From Thermoproteota archaeon (lineage in GTDB: Archaea > Korarchaeota > Korarchaeia > Korarchaeales > Korarchaeaceae): 64,000 nucleotides of DNA. The position numbers and the translations under genes were made by a program. Location of the stretch: NCBI GenBank assembly GCA_027491915.1, contig JAOZGC010000001.1, forward strand, positions 1 through 64,000. Reading direction: 5' to 3'. Positions within the stretch are counted from its first letter, which is position 1, and every line of letters starts with the position of its first letter. Under the pieces are notes generated by a model. It was not told the DNA's origin. It made no database searches and worked only from the letters and a program-made list of their open reading frames with translations. Below, piece by piece: positions 24,706 through 32,114 of this stretch.

Positions 24706-26037
24706 ATGCGCGGGCTGGTTCGGGATTACGCCGACTTCCTCGATCGAAACAGGACCGAGAGGGAGGTCGCCGGGTGGATCGCCTCCGAGGCCCGGAGCCT
24801 GGGATTCTCCAGGCTGGCCGACTTGGATCGACTCGAGCCCGGCGACAGGGTTCTATTCGGTCCGCTCAGGGGGACGGTCTTCCTGGCCGTGCTGGGAGAC
24901 TGCTACCCCGCGGAGTGCGGGTTCAGGGTGGCCGCGGCCCACACGGACAGCGTGAGGATCGACCTGAAGTACCACCCGCTGGGGGAGAGGAGAGGGGTGG
25001 CCTTCTTCCGCACCAGGTACTACGGCTCGATAAAACCCTACCAGTGGGTCCACATCCCCCTCATCCTGAGGGGGGTCGTGGGGCTCAGGGGTGGTGAGAC
25101 GGTGGAGGTGTCTATAGGCGGGGAGGGTGGGCCCTTCCTGGTGATCCCCGACCTCTTCCCCCACGTGGCCTCCACGAAGCAGGGCGAGAGGAGGGGGTTG
25201 GACGTGGTCAGGGGGGAGGAGCTCAGGCCCCTCGTTGGTCTGAGGCCCGGAGGGGGGGCGGCCGAGGGGGTGGTCCGCCTGCTGAGGGAGGAGTACGGAA
25301 TAGGATTGGACGATCTCGCGAGCGCCGAGCTGGAGCTGGTGCCGGCCTTCCACCCGGCGCCCGTCGGTCTGGACGGGTCGATGCTCGGTGCCTACGGTCA
25401 GGACGACAGGTACTGCGTGTTCTCTCTCTTCAAGGCGATCTCCCGCGTGGAAGATCCGACCGAGACCTCCGTCGTCGCCTTGGTGGATCGGGAGGAGACG
25501 GGCAGCGAGGGGGAGGGGGGAGCCCAGTCGGCGACCCTGGAGCTTTTCCTCTCTTCCATCATGGGGAAGGGGGCCGGCATCGCGGACCTGCTGTGCGCCC
25601 TCTCCAGGTCGATCGCCGTCTCGGCCGACACCCCTGGAGCCTGGGATCCGGTGCACGGGGATGTACACGATCCGGAGAACGTGCCCAGACTGGGTCTTGG
25701 GCCGGTAATCAGGAGGTTCACGGGGAAGGGAGGAAAGTTCGGCACCAGCGAGGCCAGCGCGGAATACTCCGGTTGGATTAGGGGAATCCTGACCCGGCGC
25801 GACATCCCCCACCAGTTCGGCAACTACGGGACCGTGGACGCCGGGGGCGGTGGAACCGTGGCCAGGTTCTTGGCGCGTCGGGGGATGCAGGTGATAGACC
25901 TGGGCCTCCCGGTGATCGGGATCCACTCACCCTACGAGATATCGGCCCCCGAGTTCGACCTGGATCCCGGCGTGGCCGCATACGAGGCCTTCTTCTCGGC
26001 TCCCCGCGGAGGGGAAGTAACGCCATCCTTTTTTTAA
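24706..26037 (+). CDS. M18-family aminopeptidase (aspartyl aminopeptidase-like)
   Basis: Dinuclear zinc exopeptidase removing N-terminal acidic or neutral residues from peptides. 443 residues. Metal and catalytic motifs: AAHTDSVRIDLK near residue 79, GQDDRYC, DREETGSEG with the catalytic and bridging Glu, and the last zinc His in GIHSPYE near residue 413. The ATG at 24706 is 26 bp from the symmetric TATA. It fits a peptide-degrading lifestyle together with IorAB and the ADP-forming acyl-CoA synthetase. Confidence 0.92.
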   Translation: MRGLVRDYADFLDRNRTEREVAGWIASEARSLGFSRLADLDRLEPGDRVLFGPLRGTVFLAVLGDCYPAECGFRVAAAHTDSVRIDLKYHPLGERRGVAFFRTRYYGSIKPYQWVHIPLILRGVVGLRGGETVEVSIGGEGGPFLVIPDLFPHVASTKQGERRGLDVVRGEELRPLVGLRPGGGAAEGVVRLLREEYGIGLDDLASAELELVPAFHPAPVGLDGSMLGAYGQDDRYCVFSLFKAISRVEDPTETSVVALVDREETGSEGEGGAQSATLELFLSSIMGKGAGIADLLCALSRSIAVSADTPGAWDPVHGDVHDPENVPRLGLGPVIRRFTGKGGKFGTSEASAEYSGWIRGILTRRDIPHQFGNYGTVDAGGGGTVARFLARRGMQVIDLGLPVIGIHSPYEISAPEFDLDPGVAAYEAFFSAPRGGEVTPSFF

Positions 26038-26065
26038 CTTCTGGGGCCCCTGAACCCCGAGGCAG

Positions 26066-27145
26066 ATGTGCCCCGCCGCCCGCGTCAACAGGACCCTCTT
26101 CTCCAGGTTCGCCGCCGAGGCCCTGGGAGAGAGGGGCTCTTGGATCCTGGATCCGGAGGGCGACGTCTCCCTCGTCGTTACCAGGAGGCTCAGGGGGGGC
26201 AGGGGCGCGATGGGCCTCGCCATGATGAGCGGCCCCTCCAGCGGGGAGGTCCTGGAGGCCGCGGTCGCGGTGCCCGCCGAGGGAGGATGGAGGCTGGTTC
26301 CATCATACTGGTCCCTGCTAGGTCTCCTCAATAAGGAGGATGTCGATGAGGCCATATCCGACCCGTCTCGTCACTGGGAGGAGCTGGCCGAGGAGATCTC
26401 GGGGATGGCCCCGGAGCCGATCTGGGGGGGGATCTTCCCCACTCTGGAGGAGGCTGAGCGGGCGATCCTCGATTCCCTCTCCTTCAGGTCCTCCACCGGG
26501 AGGAGATCGGGAGGTCCCGGTTCCGGAATCCTGCAGAAGATCTCGTCCCTGTTGGACGCGGGAACCCTGGAGGACAGGGCCTTCAGCTTCAGCATCCGCT
26601 TCGGCATCCTCCTCGGGTCCTGGACCGCCGGGGACTTCGACAGGAGATTCGAGATAGGACTGGAGATCATGAGGCTGCTGGAGTTGGAGGCCCTCAGATC
26701 CGGCGACCTCCGGGGGAGCGTCCCCAAGGTGGACGAGTTCGTCTTAACCGGGGAGGTCTCGGCGCGAGGAGAGAGGGGGCGGGCGTCGGTCGACCTGGAC
26801 GTCGTGGCGGGGCTCTACTGGATACACCTTGACATGGTCGCCCCCGACCTGGGGGGGAAGCTCGTCCGCCGCAGGTGGCAGGCCGGCCGAGTGAGCCTGA
26901 GCAAGTTCCCGGAGTGGTCCACGCTCCCCGCCCTGCTGCTGGACGGGACCCTGTGGGGGAAGATATCCTCCAAGGCGCTGGGGGCCATAATCTCCAGCCT
27001 GAGGGACAGGTTCTCCGATCTGACGGCCAACGAGGCGGCCCTCGGGTCCGGCAATCCCGGTCTCGGGAGGTTGGTCGGATCTATAGGCGCTCAGGGTGGA
27101 GGGGAGCCGGGAGAGGGAGGAAGATCCGGGGTCTCCCGAAGCTGA
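26066..27145 (+). CDS. hypothetical protein
   Basis: 359 residues, no family recognised. The protein is soluble by inspection. An N-terminal alpha/beta part (WILDPEGDVSLVVTRRL, GAMGLAMMSGPSSGEVLEA, LVPSYWSLLGLLNKEDVDEA) leads to a helical middle and a second alpha/beta part (VDLDVVAGLYWIHLDMVAPD). The last 25 residues are Gly-rich and probably disordered. It follows the aminopeptidase by 28 bp, in which a T-rich TATA-like stretch (CCTTTTTTTTAAC) allows separate transcription. The long open frame with ordinary G+C-rich codon choice supports a real gene. Confidence 0.6.
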   Translation: MCPAARVNRTLFSRFAAEALGERGSWILDPEGDVSLVVTRRLRGGRGAMGLAMMSGPSSGEVLEAAVAVPAEGGWRLVPSYWSLLGLLNKEDVDEAISDPSRHWEELAEEISGMAPEPIWGGIFPTLEEAERAILDSLSFRSSTGRRSGGPGSGILQKISSLLDAGTLEDRAFSFSIRFGILLGSWTAGDFDRRFEIGLEIMRLLELEALRSGDLRGSVPKVDEFVLTGEVSARGERGRASVDLDVVAGLYWIHLDMVAPDLGGKLVRRRWQAGRVSLSKFPEWSTLPALLLDGTLWGKISSKALGAIISSLRDRFSDLTANEAALGSGNPGLGRLVGSIGAQGGGEPGEGGRSGVSRS

Positions 27146-27387
27146 CGCTCGCCTAGACTCTCACCCAGCCCCATCCGGGCCCCAAGGCGTCGCCGCCACG
27201 CGGGACCCCCCCCTCTGTCCAGCTCCGAGTCGATCCGACCGCGCCGAAACGAGAGGAGAACCATTTTAATCGAAGAAACTCCCACCAGGCTTTTTGGTTT
27301 TGGCCCGGGTGGCATCTCCTGCGTTGGGGACAAATTTAAAAAACGGAACTTCCGGACCTTCATGCCCGGACGGCGGAGGTGCGTGTT
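27146..27387. other. 242-bp intergenic region with two A+T islands
   Basis: The first island, CCATTTTAATCG (27261-27272), is quasi-symmetric. On the minus strand it faces a G+C-rich stretch closed by GACTC/GAGTC (27155-27159 with about 27223-27228) that has no protein gene behind it. The second, AAATTTAAAAAAC (27332-27344), is the likely speD promoter. A small minus-strand RNA is possible but unproven. Confidence 0.35.
27332..27344 (+). promoter_or_regulatory. TATA-like box for the SAM-decarboxylase-family gene
   Basis: AAATTTAAAAAAC about 50 bp upstream of the ATG at 27388; the leader carries GGAGGT (27375-27380) seven bases before the start. Confidence 0.55.
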
Positions 27388-27768
27388 ATGGGGATGGCCT
27401 TCGAGTATCACGTGGTCGGGGAGCTGATGGGGGTCTCCCCGGATAGGCTCTCTGACGTCGACTTCCTGTCCGACGTGTTGGTCAGATCGGTCTCGGAATC
27501 CGGTCTGACCCTGTTCGACGTTTACGTCCATCCCCACGATGGGGGTGGTCTAATCGCAGTGGCGATAATAGGGGAGTCCCACGTGGCAGTGACCACGTGG
27601 CCCGAGATCGGGAGAGCCTCCGTTGAGGTCTCATCCTGCAAGGACGCCGAGAGCACTTGGGAGGTCTTCAGGATGATAAGGGACATGCTCTCCCCAAGGG
27701 AGAGCTACTCCCTGGAGCTCAGGAGCGGGGTGTCCCTAATGGAGCAGGTCAGGGGTGGTCTCTTTTAG
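27388..27768 (+). CDS. S-adenosylmethionine decarboxylase-family proenzyme (SpeD / archaeal arginine decarboxylase)
   Basis: Self-cleaving pyruvoyl enzyme of polyamine synthesis. 126 residues from ATG 27388. The cleavage site is IGESHVAVTTWPEIG near residue 63: Ser becomes the pyruvoyl group, and the following VEVSSCKDAES contains the catalytic Cys. FEYHVVGELMGV is the usual N-terminus. In Thermoproteota, paralogues of this family act as arginine decarboxylases, so the substrate (SAM or arginine) cannot be settled here. GGAGGT fixes the start; the GTG at 27379 overlaps that site. Confidence 0.88.
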   Translation: MGMAFEYHVVGELMGVSPDRLSDVDFLSDVLVRSVSESGLTLFDVYVHPHDGGGLIAVAIIGESHVAVTTWPEIGRASVEVSSCKDAESTWEVFRMIRDMLSPRESYSLELRSGVSLMEQVRGGLF

Positions 27769-27788
27769 CTGGGCCCCGCGCCCAGCCC

Positions 27789-28622
27789 TCACCGCCCTGA
27801 CCTAGGTATGAACCTGACGACCCCCATCCCGTGCTGGCGGCCGGATCCCAGCCCCACTATCTCGGCTAGCCTGAGGAGCCTTGCGACCCAGGCGGCCATG
27901 AACTCGTGCTCCTCCTTGGTCCAGGACGGGTGGTCTATTATCTTGTAGTTCGCCCAGCCGACGAACCCCACCAGGTCTCCGCCCTCGAACCTGGCCGGGA
28001 TGACTGTGCATATGCTGTGTCCGGTCTCCACCACGCTCAGATCCGCCCAAGAGGCGATCTCACCCGGGTTGACGTCGTCGGAACCGATAAGCCTGTTCCA
28101 CACCCTCGCCATCCTGGGGAGCATTATCGCGGCTATCGGGAAGAGTCTGCAGTAGGGGGTGCTGGCCCTCCTGAACGACGTTGGCGTCAGGAACCTCAAC
28201 CTGAACGACCTCGGCGGGTTCCTGCCCAGGGGGGGGACTCCCACCTCCCGGGACCTCACCCCGCCGACCTCGAAGACCACGTCCCCCACCCTCATGGAGG
28301 GCTTCCTGCCGAGCCAGGACCTCATTATCTCCGATATCTTGCGGCTGTCGGACGTGATCCTGATCCTCATCTCCATCCCCCTAGTCACCGGGATGGATCT
28401 GTCCCCGCACCCGATCGACGGCCGCTCCCCGTCAAACGGCGGGGTCACGACCAGGTTAGAGTAGGCCCCGGAGGTCTTCAGGCTCCTGGAGGTCAGCGGA
28501 TCCACCGAGTCCAGAGCGTGGAGGAGAATCCTCCTGAAGGGTCCCCCCGATATGGGGAGCTCCCCCTCACCACCCGAGATCAGGATTACCTCCAGCACGT
28601 GGAACGTGAAGTCCCCTTTCAT
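27789..28622 (-). CDS. cas6: Cas6-like CRISPR repeat endoribonuclease (no array nearby)
   Basis: 277 residues. The C-terminal RAMP domain fits Cas6 of the PF10040 type: LRFLTPTSFRR near residue 148, FVGWANYKI, and the Gly-rich end RLAEIVGLGSGRQHGMGVVRF. The N-terminal ferredoxin-like half includes LPISGGPFRRILLHAL. Cas6 enzymes cut pre-crRNA within the repeat stem. No catalytic His can be assigned with certainty. No CRISPR array or other cas gene occurs in this window. It may serve arrays elsewhere or have been adopted for another RNA. It is transcribed divergently from a UPF0200 kinase gene. Confidence 0.78.
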   Translation of the reverse strand: MKGDFTFHVLEVILISGGEGELPISGGPFRRILLHALDSVDPLTSRSLKTSGAYSNLVVTPPFDGERPSIGCGDRSIPVTRGMEMRIRITSDSRKISEIMRSWLGRKPSMRVGDVVFEVGGVRSREVGVPPLGRNPPRSFRLRFLTPTSFRRASTPYCRLFPIAAIMLPRMARVWNRLIGSDDVNPGEIASWADLSVVETGHSICTVIPARFEGGDLVGFVGWANYKIIDHPSWTKEEHEFMAAWVARLLRLAEIVGLGSGRQHGMGVVRFIPRSGR

Positions 28623-28672
28623 CTCAGACCACTCCTCGGACCGGCATCGGCCCCCCGCGGCCTGATCGGGAT

Positions 28673-28683
28673 CCCTTTTTATC
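28673..28683 (+). promoter_or_regulatory. TATA-like box for the UPF0200 kinase gene
   Basis: CCTTTTTATCC centred 27 bp upstream of the ATG at 28705, predicting a leaderless mRNA. Confidence 0.55.
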
Positions 28684-28704
28684 CTGAACCCCTGCCGAGC
28701 CGAG

Positions 28705-29280
28705 ATGTCGGCCGACGTCTACAGGTACATCCTGTTGGTCGGGCTGCCCGGATCGGGGAAGGACGCCGCCGCCGGCCTGATATCCAGGGAGTTCGGTCAC
28801 TTCCCGATAAGGATGAGCGACCTGGTTCGGCTCGAGGTCGAGAAGTCCGGCCTTGAGGTCACTAGGGAGACCCTGAGGGACGTGGGCTCCGCCCTCCGGA
28901 GCAGGATGGGGCCGGCCGCCGTCGCCAAGATGGTCCTCGAGAGGATCAGGTCCCTGGAGGGGGAGGGCGTGGAGAGGTTCGTCGTCAACGGCATAAGGAA
29001 CCCGGAGGAGGTGGACGAGTTCAGGGCCGCCCTGGGAGACGAGGCCGTGGTGGTAGGCCTGGTGGCCCCGAGGAGGGCCAGATTCCTGAGGCTCCTCGGG
29101 AGGGGCCGGGAGGGATTCGACCCGGCCAGCTGGGCGAAGTTCGTCGCGGAGGACCGGGAGGAGATAGAGAGGTTCAACCTGGGAAACGCCCTCGCCCTGG
29201 CCGACGTCTTCGTAAACAACGACTCGGACGTCGAGACCTTCAGGGAGAGGCTGTTCAGGGCCGTCCGGAGGGTCAGCTGA
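28705..29280 (+). CDS. UPF0200 P-loop kinase (dephospho-CoA/nucleotide kinase-like)
   Basis: 191 residues. P-loop GLPGSGKDAAAGLI near residue 13, then SDLVRLEVEKSG and VVNGIRNPEEVDEFR, which are typical of the archaeal UPF0200 family. The closing EIERFNLGNALALADVFVNND resembles the dephospho-CoA kinase and adenylate kinase lid/core arrangement. The substrate is unproven. The gene starts leaderless from its own TATA box and overlaps the radical SAM gene tail to tail by 8 bp. Confidence 0.87.
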   Translation: MSADVYRYILLVGLPGSGKDAAAGLISREFGHFPIRMSDLVRLEVEKSGLEVTRETLRDVGSALRSRMGPAAVAKMVLERIRSLEGEGVERFVVNGIRNPEEVDEFRAALGDEAVVVGLVAPRRARFLRLLGRGREGFDPASWAKFVAEDREEIERFNLGNALALADVFVNNDSDVETFRERLFRAVRRVS

Positions 29281-30322
29281 CGCTCCTCCACCTGAGCCCC
29301 AACTCTTCGGCCGTCGAGTAGGCGGCGAGCATCTCCTCCGGGTCCGGCCTCCTGGCTATCTCCGGATATCCGCCGGCCCTGTACTCCGGCCGATACTGTC
29401 CCATCACGTTGACGAGGGCCCCGGGCGTGTTCTCGGCCAGCCACCTAAGTATGGGCACCGTGCAGCACCTCACGTGTCCCGGCATCACCAGGTGCCTCAC
29501 CACCATCTCTGGCCAGAACCTATAGGCAGCCGAGATGTTCCTGGAGACTACCTCCCTGTACCTGGGGACTCCACTGTATCTGAGGGCGTGCCCGTCGTCC
29601 CAGTACTTGAAGTCCGGGAGCCACAGGTCGACCACCCCGAGGAGGAGTTCGGTGGCCCTCTCCGACATGTACATGTTGGAGTTCCACACCACCGGGACGC
29701 CCACACGGATCGACCTGAGGGCCCTCAGAATGGAGGGGATGTTGGGCGTCGGCTCCCCCCCGACCAGGTTCACGTTCCTCGCCCCGGCGGCCCTGAGCCT
29801 CCCGGCGATGGAGGCGATCTCCCGGGCCGGGGTCTCCACCCCAGAATCCGGGCTTTGAGATATGTCCCAGTTCTGACAGAAGACGCACCTGAAGTTGCAT
29901 CCCGAGAAGAAGATGGTCCCGGAGGGCGATATTGGGGGCTCCTCGCCCATGTGGATGAAGGCCGAGGCTACCTTGGGAGTCGGCCCCACCCCGCAGACCC
30001 CCCTCTCCCCGCCGGGGCGGTTCACCCCGCAGGACCACTCGCACAGGGAGCACTCCTCGGAGAGCCTCTCGGCGAGCCAGACCTTGAGGTCCAAGAGGCT
30101 GAAATCTACACCCACCTCCCTACCGCCGACCCTCCCGCGCGCCCAGTCCCCCATCAGGCGATCCCTCAGCTCCCCTATCGCCTCTCCGTGGATCTCCCAG
30201 CCATCCTCAACGTCTCTGGGCCTGTCGACCTCGATGGACGAGGCCAACAAGAACTGGGCGTCGGCGCCTCCCTCCGCCACCTCCATGTACCTCGGGATGG
30301 ACTCCCGCACCTCATCCTCCAT
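29273..30322 (-). CDS. radical SAM protein, pyruvate formate-lyase-activase-related (PflX-like)
   Basis: 349 residues from ATG 30322; an ATG at 30364 is also open. The iron-sulfur and SAM motif is GCNFRCVFCQNWDIS (CxxxCxxC). A preceding Cys-rich segment, CSLCEWSCGVNRPGGERGVCG, is typical of the family that includes PflX. NLVGGEPTPNIPSILRAL matches the SAM-binding GGEP motif. The substrate is unknown; relatives modify glycyl-radical enzymes or carry out other radical chemistry. Upstream, a minus-strand TATA box at 30602-30611 would give a leader of about 260 nt containing the large structured RNA described next. Confidence 0.85.
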   Translation of the reverse strand: MEDEVRESIPRYMEVAEGGADAQFLLASSIEVDRPRDVEDGWEIHGEAIGELRDRLMGDWARGRVGGREVGVDFSLLDLKVWLAERLSEECSLCEWSCGVNRPGGERGVCGVGPTPKVASAFIHMGEEPPISPSGTIFFSGCNFRCVFCQNWDISQSPDSGVETPAREIASIAGRLRAAGARNVNLVGGEPTPNIPSILRALRSIRVGVPVVWNSNMYMSERATELLLGVVDLWLPDFKYWDDGHALRYSGVPRYREVVSRNISAAYRFWPEMVVRHLVMPGHVRCCTVPILRWLAENTPGALVNVMGQYRPEYRAGGYPEIARRPDPEEMLAAYSTAEELGLRWRSVS

Positions 30323-30437
30323 CTCCGTGGGAATGGGATCAGGCCTCCCGGATCCGAGGCGCAACGGCGCACCACCCGAAGATCTCGGGGGAAGGACTCG
30401 GGGGCGGCCCGCGTCCGGACGGCGGACAACCCCGAGG

Positions 30438-30581
30438 GCCGCCCGGCGGTTCGGAGCTCACCGCATCCCATGCTCCGTGGGCGCGGCGAAGGGGCCGACA
30501 GAGGGCCCCCCTCTCCCCCAAAGGGGGCGAAGGTCGTCAGCCCTCCGAGGACGGCCGAGGCCCCAAGCTCCGCCGGGCGGC
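30438..30581 (-). ncRNA. 144-nt structured RNA, closed by a 12-bp terminal helix (leader or free ncRNA)
   Basis: The ends GCCGCCCGGCGG (30581-30570, minus strand) and CCGCCGGGCGGC (30449-30438) pair perfectly over 12 bp. Inside are nested helices: GGGGCC with GGCCCC, CCCCC-TTT-GGGGG, AGAGGG-GGG-CCCTCT and CCCA..TGGG. The first nucleotide lies about 26 bp from the TATA-like box GTTTATTACC (30602-30611). A further hairpin CTCGGGG..CCCCGAG and CCCGAGATCTTCGGG follow toward the radical SAM gene. I looked for RNase P, SRP and 5S rRNA landmarks and found none. It could be a cis-regulatory leader of the radical SAM gene or an independent RNA. Confidence 0.55.
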
Positions 30582-30601
30582 GTGCTACCATGGGGATTGC
30601 C

Positions 30602-30611
30602 GGTAATAAAC
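30602..30611 (-). promoter_or_regulatory. TATA-like box upstream of the structured RNA
   Basis: GTTTATTACC on the minus strand, 26 bp before the first base of the 12-bp closing helix. Confidence 0.5.
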
Positions 30612-30682
30612 TCTTCGCAGGCGTGGCAAGGTCAAAAAAACTAATATGACCGGGCTGCCCGACCCCCGCCGGTGGTGTCCTC

Positions 30683-31522
30683 CTGCTGCTCGACAGGACC
30701 AGGTTCGGCCCCGCGGGATTCCCCCTGGTGTGCTCCAGGGAATCCGCCTTCTCCTGCCTGAGGGAGATGGGGTTGGATGCCATGGAGTACCAGGCGGTCA
30801 GGGCGGTCCCGAGGAGGCTGGACAGGCTGGCGGCCATCGCCAGGCGTGCCGCCGCCAACGACATAAGGATGAGCCTGCACGGCCCCTACGCCATAAACTT
30901 GGCCTCGAGGGAGGAAAATAAGATTGAGGCCAGCGTGGAGAGGCTAATCGCCGCGGCCAGGGCGGCTGACGCCCTCGGGGCTGGACACGTCACCTTCCAC
31001 CCGGGGTACTACTCCGGCAGGCCCCCAGAGGAGGCCCTGAGGATGGCGATGTCAGCCCTCTCTCGGGCGGTTCGGGAGGCCAGGGACGATGGGATCAGGG
31101 CGGAATTCGGTCCGGAGACCACCGGCAAGCCATCCCAGCTCGGCTCCCTGGACGAGGTCCTCAGGATGGCCGAGGAGGTGGACGGAGTCTGGCCGACCAT
31201 AGACTTCGCCCACATACACGCCAGGGAGGGGAGGTCCATCTCCGGAAGGTCGGACTACGCCAGGATCTTGGACCTCATAGAGGACAGGCTCGGGACCCTG
31301 GACGGCCTGGTGATCCACTTCACGGAGGTGGAGGTCACATCGTCCGGCGTAGGCGAGAGGCGGCACCACGAACTGGGAACCGGGTACGGTCCGCCGTTCG
31401 ATCCCCTGGCCGAGGAGATGGCCTCCAGGGGGGTGAGATGGCTCGTGATATCCGAGAGTCCGAACCTGGAGGCGGACGCCCTGAAGATGAGGGAGGCTTA
31501 CGAGAGGGCGCGGCGCCGATAG
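30683..31522 (+). CDS. nfo: endonuclease IV-family AP endonuclease, apparent CTG start
   Basis: TIM-barrel metal-dependent endonuclease cutting at abasic sites. Motifs: SLHGPYAINL, GHVTFHPGYYSG, FGPETTGKPSQLGS, WPTIDFAHIHAR, VIHFTEVE and a final VISESP, supplying His/Glu/Asp ligands for three metals. The conserved N-terminus RFGPAGFPL lies upstream of the first canonical start (GTG 30728, which would delete it). In that frame no ATG, GTG or TTG occurs back to the stop at 30647. CTG at 30683, preceded by GGTGGTG at about 5 bases, is the best candidate. A TATA-like AAAAACTAATATG lies at 30635-30647. A sequence error is the alternative. Confidence 0.85.
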   Translation: MLLDRTRFGPAGFPLVCSRESAFSCLREMGLDAMEYQAVRAVPRRLDRLAAIARRAAANDIRMSLHGPYAINLASREENKIEASVERLIAAARAADALGAGHVTFHPGYYSGRPPEEALRMAMSALSRAVREARDDGIRAEFGPETTGKPSQLGSLDEVLRMAEEVDGVWPTIDFAHIHAREGRSISGRSDYARILDLIEDRLGTLDGLVIHFTEVEVTSSGVGERRHHELGTGYGPPFDPLAEEMASRGVRWLVISESPNLEADALKMREAYERARRR

Positions 31523-31533
31523 CCTGGGAACTT

Positions 31534-31543
31534 TTTTAAATGG
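31534..31543 (+). promoter_or_regulatory. TATA-like box for tRNA-Asp
   Basis: TTTTTTAAAT about 45 bp upstream of the tRNA, immediately after the nfo stop. Confidence 0.55.
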
Positions 31544-31583
31544 GGGCATCCCGTCCAACGGGCCGGGCTCGATCCTCGCTCGC

Positions 31584-31657
31584 GCCCCGGTGGTGTAGCC
31601 CGGCCAGCATAGGAGCCTGTCGAGCTCCAGACCCGGGTTCGAATCCCGGCCGGGGCG
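31584..31657 (+). tRNA. tRNA-Asp (anticodon GTC)
   Basis: 74 nt, no intron. Acceptor GCCCCGG pairs with CCGGGGC, followed by discriminator G, expected for tRNA-Asp. Anticodon stem GGAGC/GCTCC holds the loop CTGTCGA with GTC at the anticodon positions. The T arm is CCGGG-TTCGAAT-CCCGG. The 3' CCA is not encoded. Confidence 0.95.
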
Positions 31658-31690
31658 CTCTCCCCTTCTGGTTTGCCGGCCGAACCTCCG

Positions 31691-32071
31691 TCAACTCCTC
31701 ATGACCCTGCTCGCCCTGCTCAGGATGAGTCGACCGATGGAGGTCCTCTCCATCCCCCTCTTGACCACCGCGTCCGCCGCCTCCTCCAGCTCCTCCGGCG
31801 TCATGGTTCCCACGACCTCGATCACCATGCTCCTGACGGAGTCGTGCTCCTCTGCGACCAGCAGCAGGTCCTCGTCCGCGTAGGAGAGGCCCTCTCTTAT
31901 CAACTCAGTTACCGGCCCCCTGTAACCCTCCTCGAAGATGAGTTCCGCCGCCTCCTCGAAGTGGAACCTCACGACGGCCCAGAAGTCGGCCGCCTCTGAG
32001 GGGGCATCCGTCTCCCCGGCCATAATCGAGTCCAACCTATATCGGATCTCTTCCCTCATGTCGGAGCCCAT
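31691..32071 (-). CDS. small acidic helical protein, unknown function
   Basis: 126 residues, mostly helical and acidic (EEAAELIFEEGY, TPEELEEAADAVVKRG). No motif recognised. It is the fourth and last gene in the minus-strand series after the ACT-V4R protein and 43 bp from it, so it is probably part of the KaiC/V4R operon. The C-terminus RLILSRASRVMRS is basic. Confidence 0.65.
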   Translation of the reverse strand: MGSDMREEIRYRLDSIMAGETDAPSEAADFWAVVRFHFEEAAELIFEEGYRGPVTELIREGLSYADEDLLLVAEEHDSVRSMVIEVVGTMTPEELEEAADAVVKRGMERTSIGRLILSRASRVMRS

Positions 32072-32114
32072 CGTCCCGACTTCCGCGGCACGGCATATAA
32101 AACGCCGGCCGCGA

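Noticed and set aside
30438-30581. Identification of the structured RNA as RNase P RNA, SRP RNA or 5S rRNA
   Set aside because: I looked on both strands for GAGGAAAGUC-like CR-I, ACAGAAA-like CR-V, the SRP GGAAG/AGCA internal loop and the 5S GAAC loop; none occurs in the right place and the length does not fit.
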